A DNA stretch of 64,000 bases from Planctomycetota bacterium (lineage in GTDB: Bacteria > Planctomycetota > PUPC01 > JACPCR01). Under the pieces are notes generated by a model. The model was not told the origin of the DNA. It was given only the letters and a program-made list of their open reading frames with translations, and searched no databases. The stretch is from positions 33,732 to 97,731 of the forward strand of contig JACPCR010000079.1 of the NCBI GenBank assembly GCA_016179685.1. The letters run 5' to 3'. Within the stretch, counting starts at the first letter, position 1; each line of letters starts with the position of its first letter. Made by a program: the position numbers and the translations under genes. This document shows positions 63,724-64,000 of the stretch, in pieces.

Positions 63724-63765
63724 AAAAGCCCATTGTCGTTTCCGGCGGTGGGCTTTTTGTTTTGA
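63724..63765 (+). terminator. Rho-independent terminator
   Basis: AAAAGCCCA (63724-63732) pairs with TGGGCTTTT (63749-63757), followed by a T-rich tract (TGTTTTG). It closes the plus-strand restriction/TIR operon or, originally, the tRNA-Pro transcript. Confidence 0.85.
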
Positions 63766-63833
63766 CATCGGCCATTTCTGGACGCTCCTGTCTGGTTCAA
63801 ATTGCATCGTGCGCCGTCGGGATTCTTTTCAGG

Positions 63834-64000
63834 TAACTCCTTAGTGAACGCTGCTTCAATTGTGCGCAGCCATGTGGATTGGCGCTGAAGTTTTTAGCTG
63901 GCGCCGCGTTGGGTAACATGCTATACCATGGGTCGTGGCCGATGCAAGACTGCAAGCGCTTGAGCGTGAGAATAGGCATCTCGAACGCGTGGTTGAGATG
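63834..64000. repeat. Dispersed repeat family 3, copy 2, running into the right edge
   Basis: Nearly identical to 38289-38453 over its whole visible length. It begins TAACTCCTTAGTGAACGCTG and covers the presumed leader and start of the gene at 63935. The copies still match at the window edge, so the repeat is longer than seen here. Confidence 0.85.
63935..64000 (+). CDS. Start of an unidentified gene, open at the right edge
   Basis: From GTG 63935 the frame reads VADARLQALERENRHLERVV and continues out of the window. The heptad-like Leu pattern looks like a coiled coil as found at the N-terminus of some transposases. The paralogous copy at 38388 uses ATG and is truncated. The gene is unidentified. 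An insertion-sequence transposase is one possibility. Confidence 0.4.
   Translation, partial: MADARLQALERENRHLERVVEM

Overview
The window is GC-rich bacterial DNA, roughly 60-65% G+C by eye. The gene content suggests a free-living heterotroph of a Planctomycetota/Hydrogenedentota/Latescibacterota-like lineage: several uroporphyrinogen-decarboxylase-family and MetE-like proteins, Gfo/Idh/MocA and phytanoyl-CoA dioxygenase proteins, SGNH and glycosidase-like proteins, giant secreted beta-propeller proteins, and a Ser/Thr kinase. No marker here fixes the phylum, so that placement is inference. Long intergenic spaces carry several dispersed repeat families.

Layout. 1-8.7 kb, minus strand: an uncharacterised gene open at the left edge, a small membrane protein, a HEPN-like protein, a Kelch propeller, a nucleotidyltransferase with an overlapping partner gene, a MetE-like zinc methyltransferase-fold protein, a conserved unknown and a XerC/D recombinase. 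8.7-15.5 kb, plus strand: a UDP-glucuronate decarboxylase-like SDR overlapping a Ser/Thr kinase, then a single-chain XamI-type endonuclease/N6-methyltransferase between two hairpins, then a SpoU RNA methyltransferase. 15.7-22.5 kb: carbohydrate and small-molecule genes (glycosidase-like, SGNH hydrolase, EboE overlapping a UroD-family gene, Gfo/Idh/MocA). 22.7-38 kb: a TPR protein with a catalytically degenerate CHAT domain, an octanucleotide repeat array, a PhyH-type dioxygenase, a secreted protein of about 2650 residues and another secreted protein. 38-47 kb: a GHKL ATPase truncated at a dispersed repeat, an M24 peptidase, the conserved nusA-infB-ylxP-rbfA translation operon with unusual low-complexity tails, and a UgpC/MalK-type ATPase.

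47.7-51.3 kb looks like an eroded defence locus: an excisionase-like regulator, a SNF2 helicase N-terminus joined to a type III restriction helicase C-terminus, a 59-residue stub of an AAA ATPase, and an XPB-associated-domain protein. A two-domain UroD-family gene follows.

53.66-63.77 kb is the most interesting region. tRNA-Pro(GGG) is followed by a frameshifted large serine recombinase whose 3' end lies inside the tRNA. Next come a DnaB/RepA-type ATPase, a prohead protease-major capsid fusion, a ribbon-helix-helix regulator with a perfect operator palindrome over its ribosome-binding site, and an excisionase-like HTH protein. The cargo is a type II restriction-modification pair and a three-gene cassette: TIR-like protein, small membrane protein, ThsB-like TIR. 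I read it as a compact phage-satellite-like island that carries its own capsid gene and a defence cargo. The TIR/membrane/ThsB cassette has no recognisable ThsA and is the best candidate for an undescribed system in the window.
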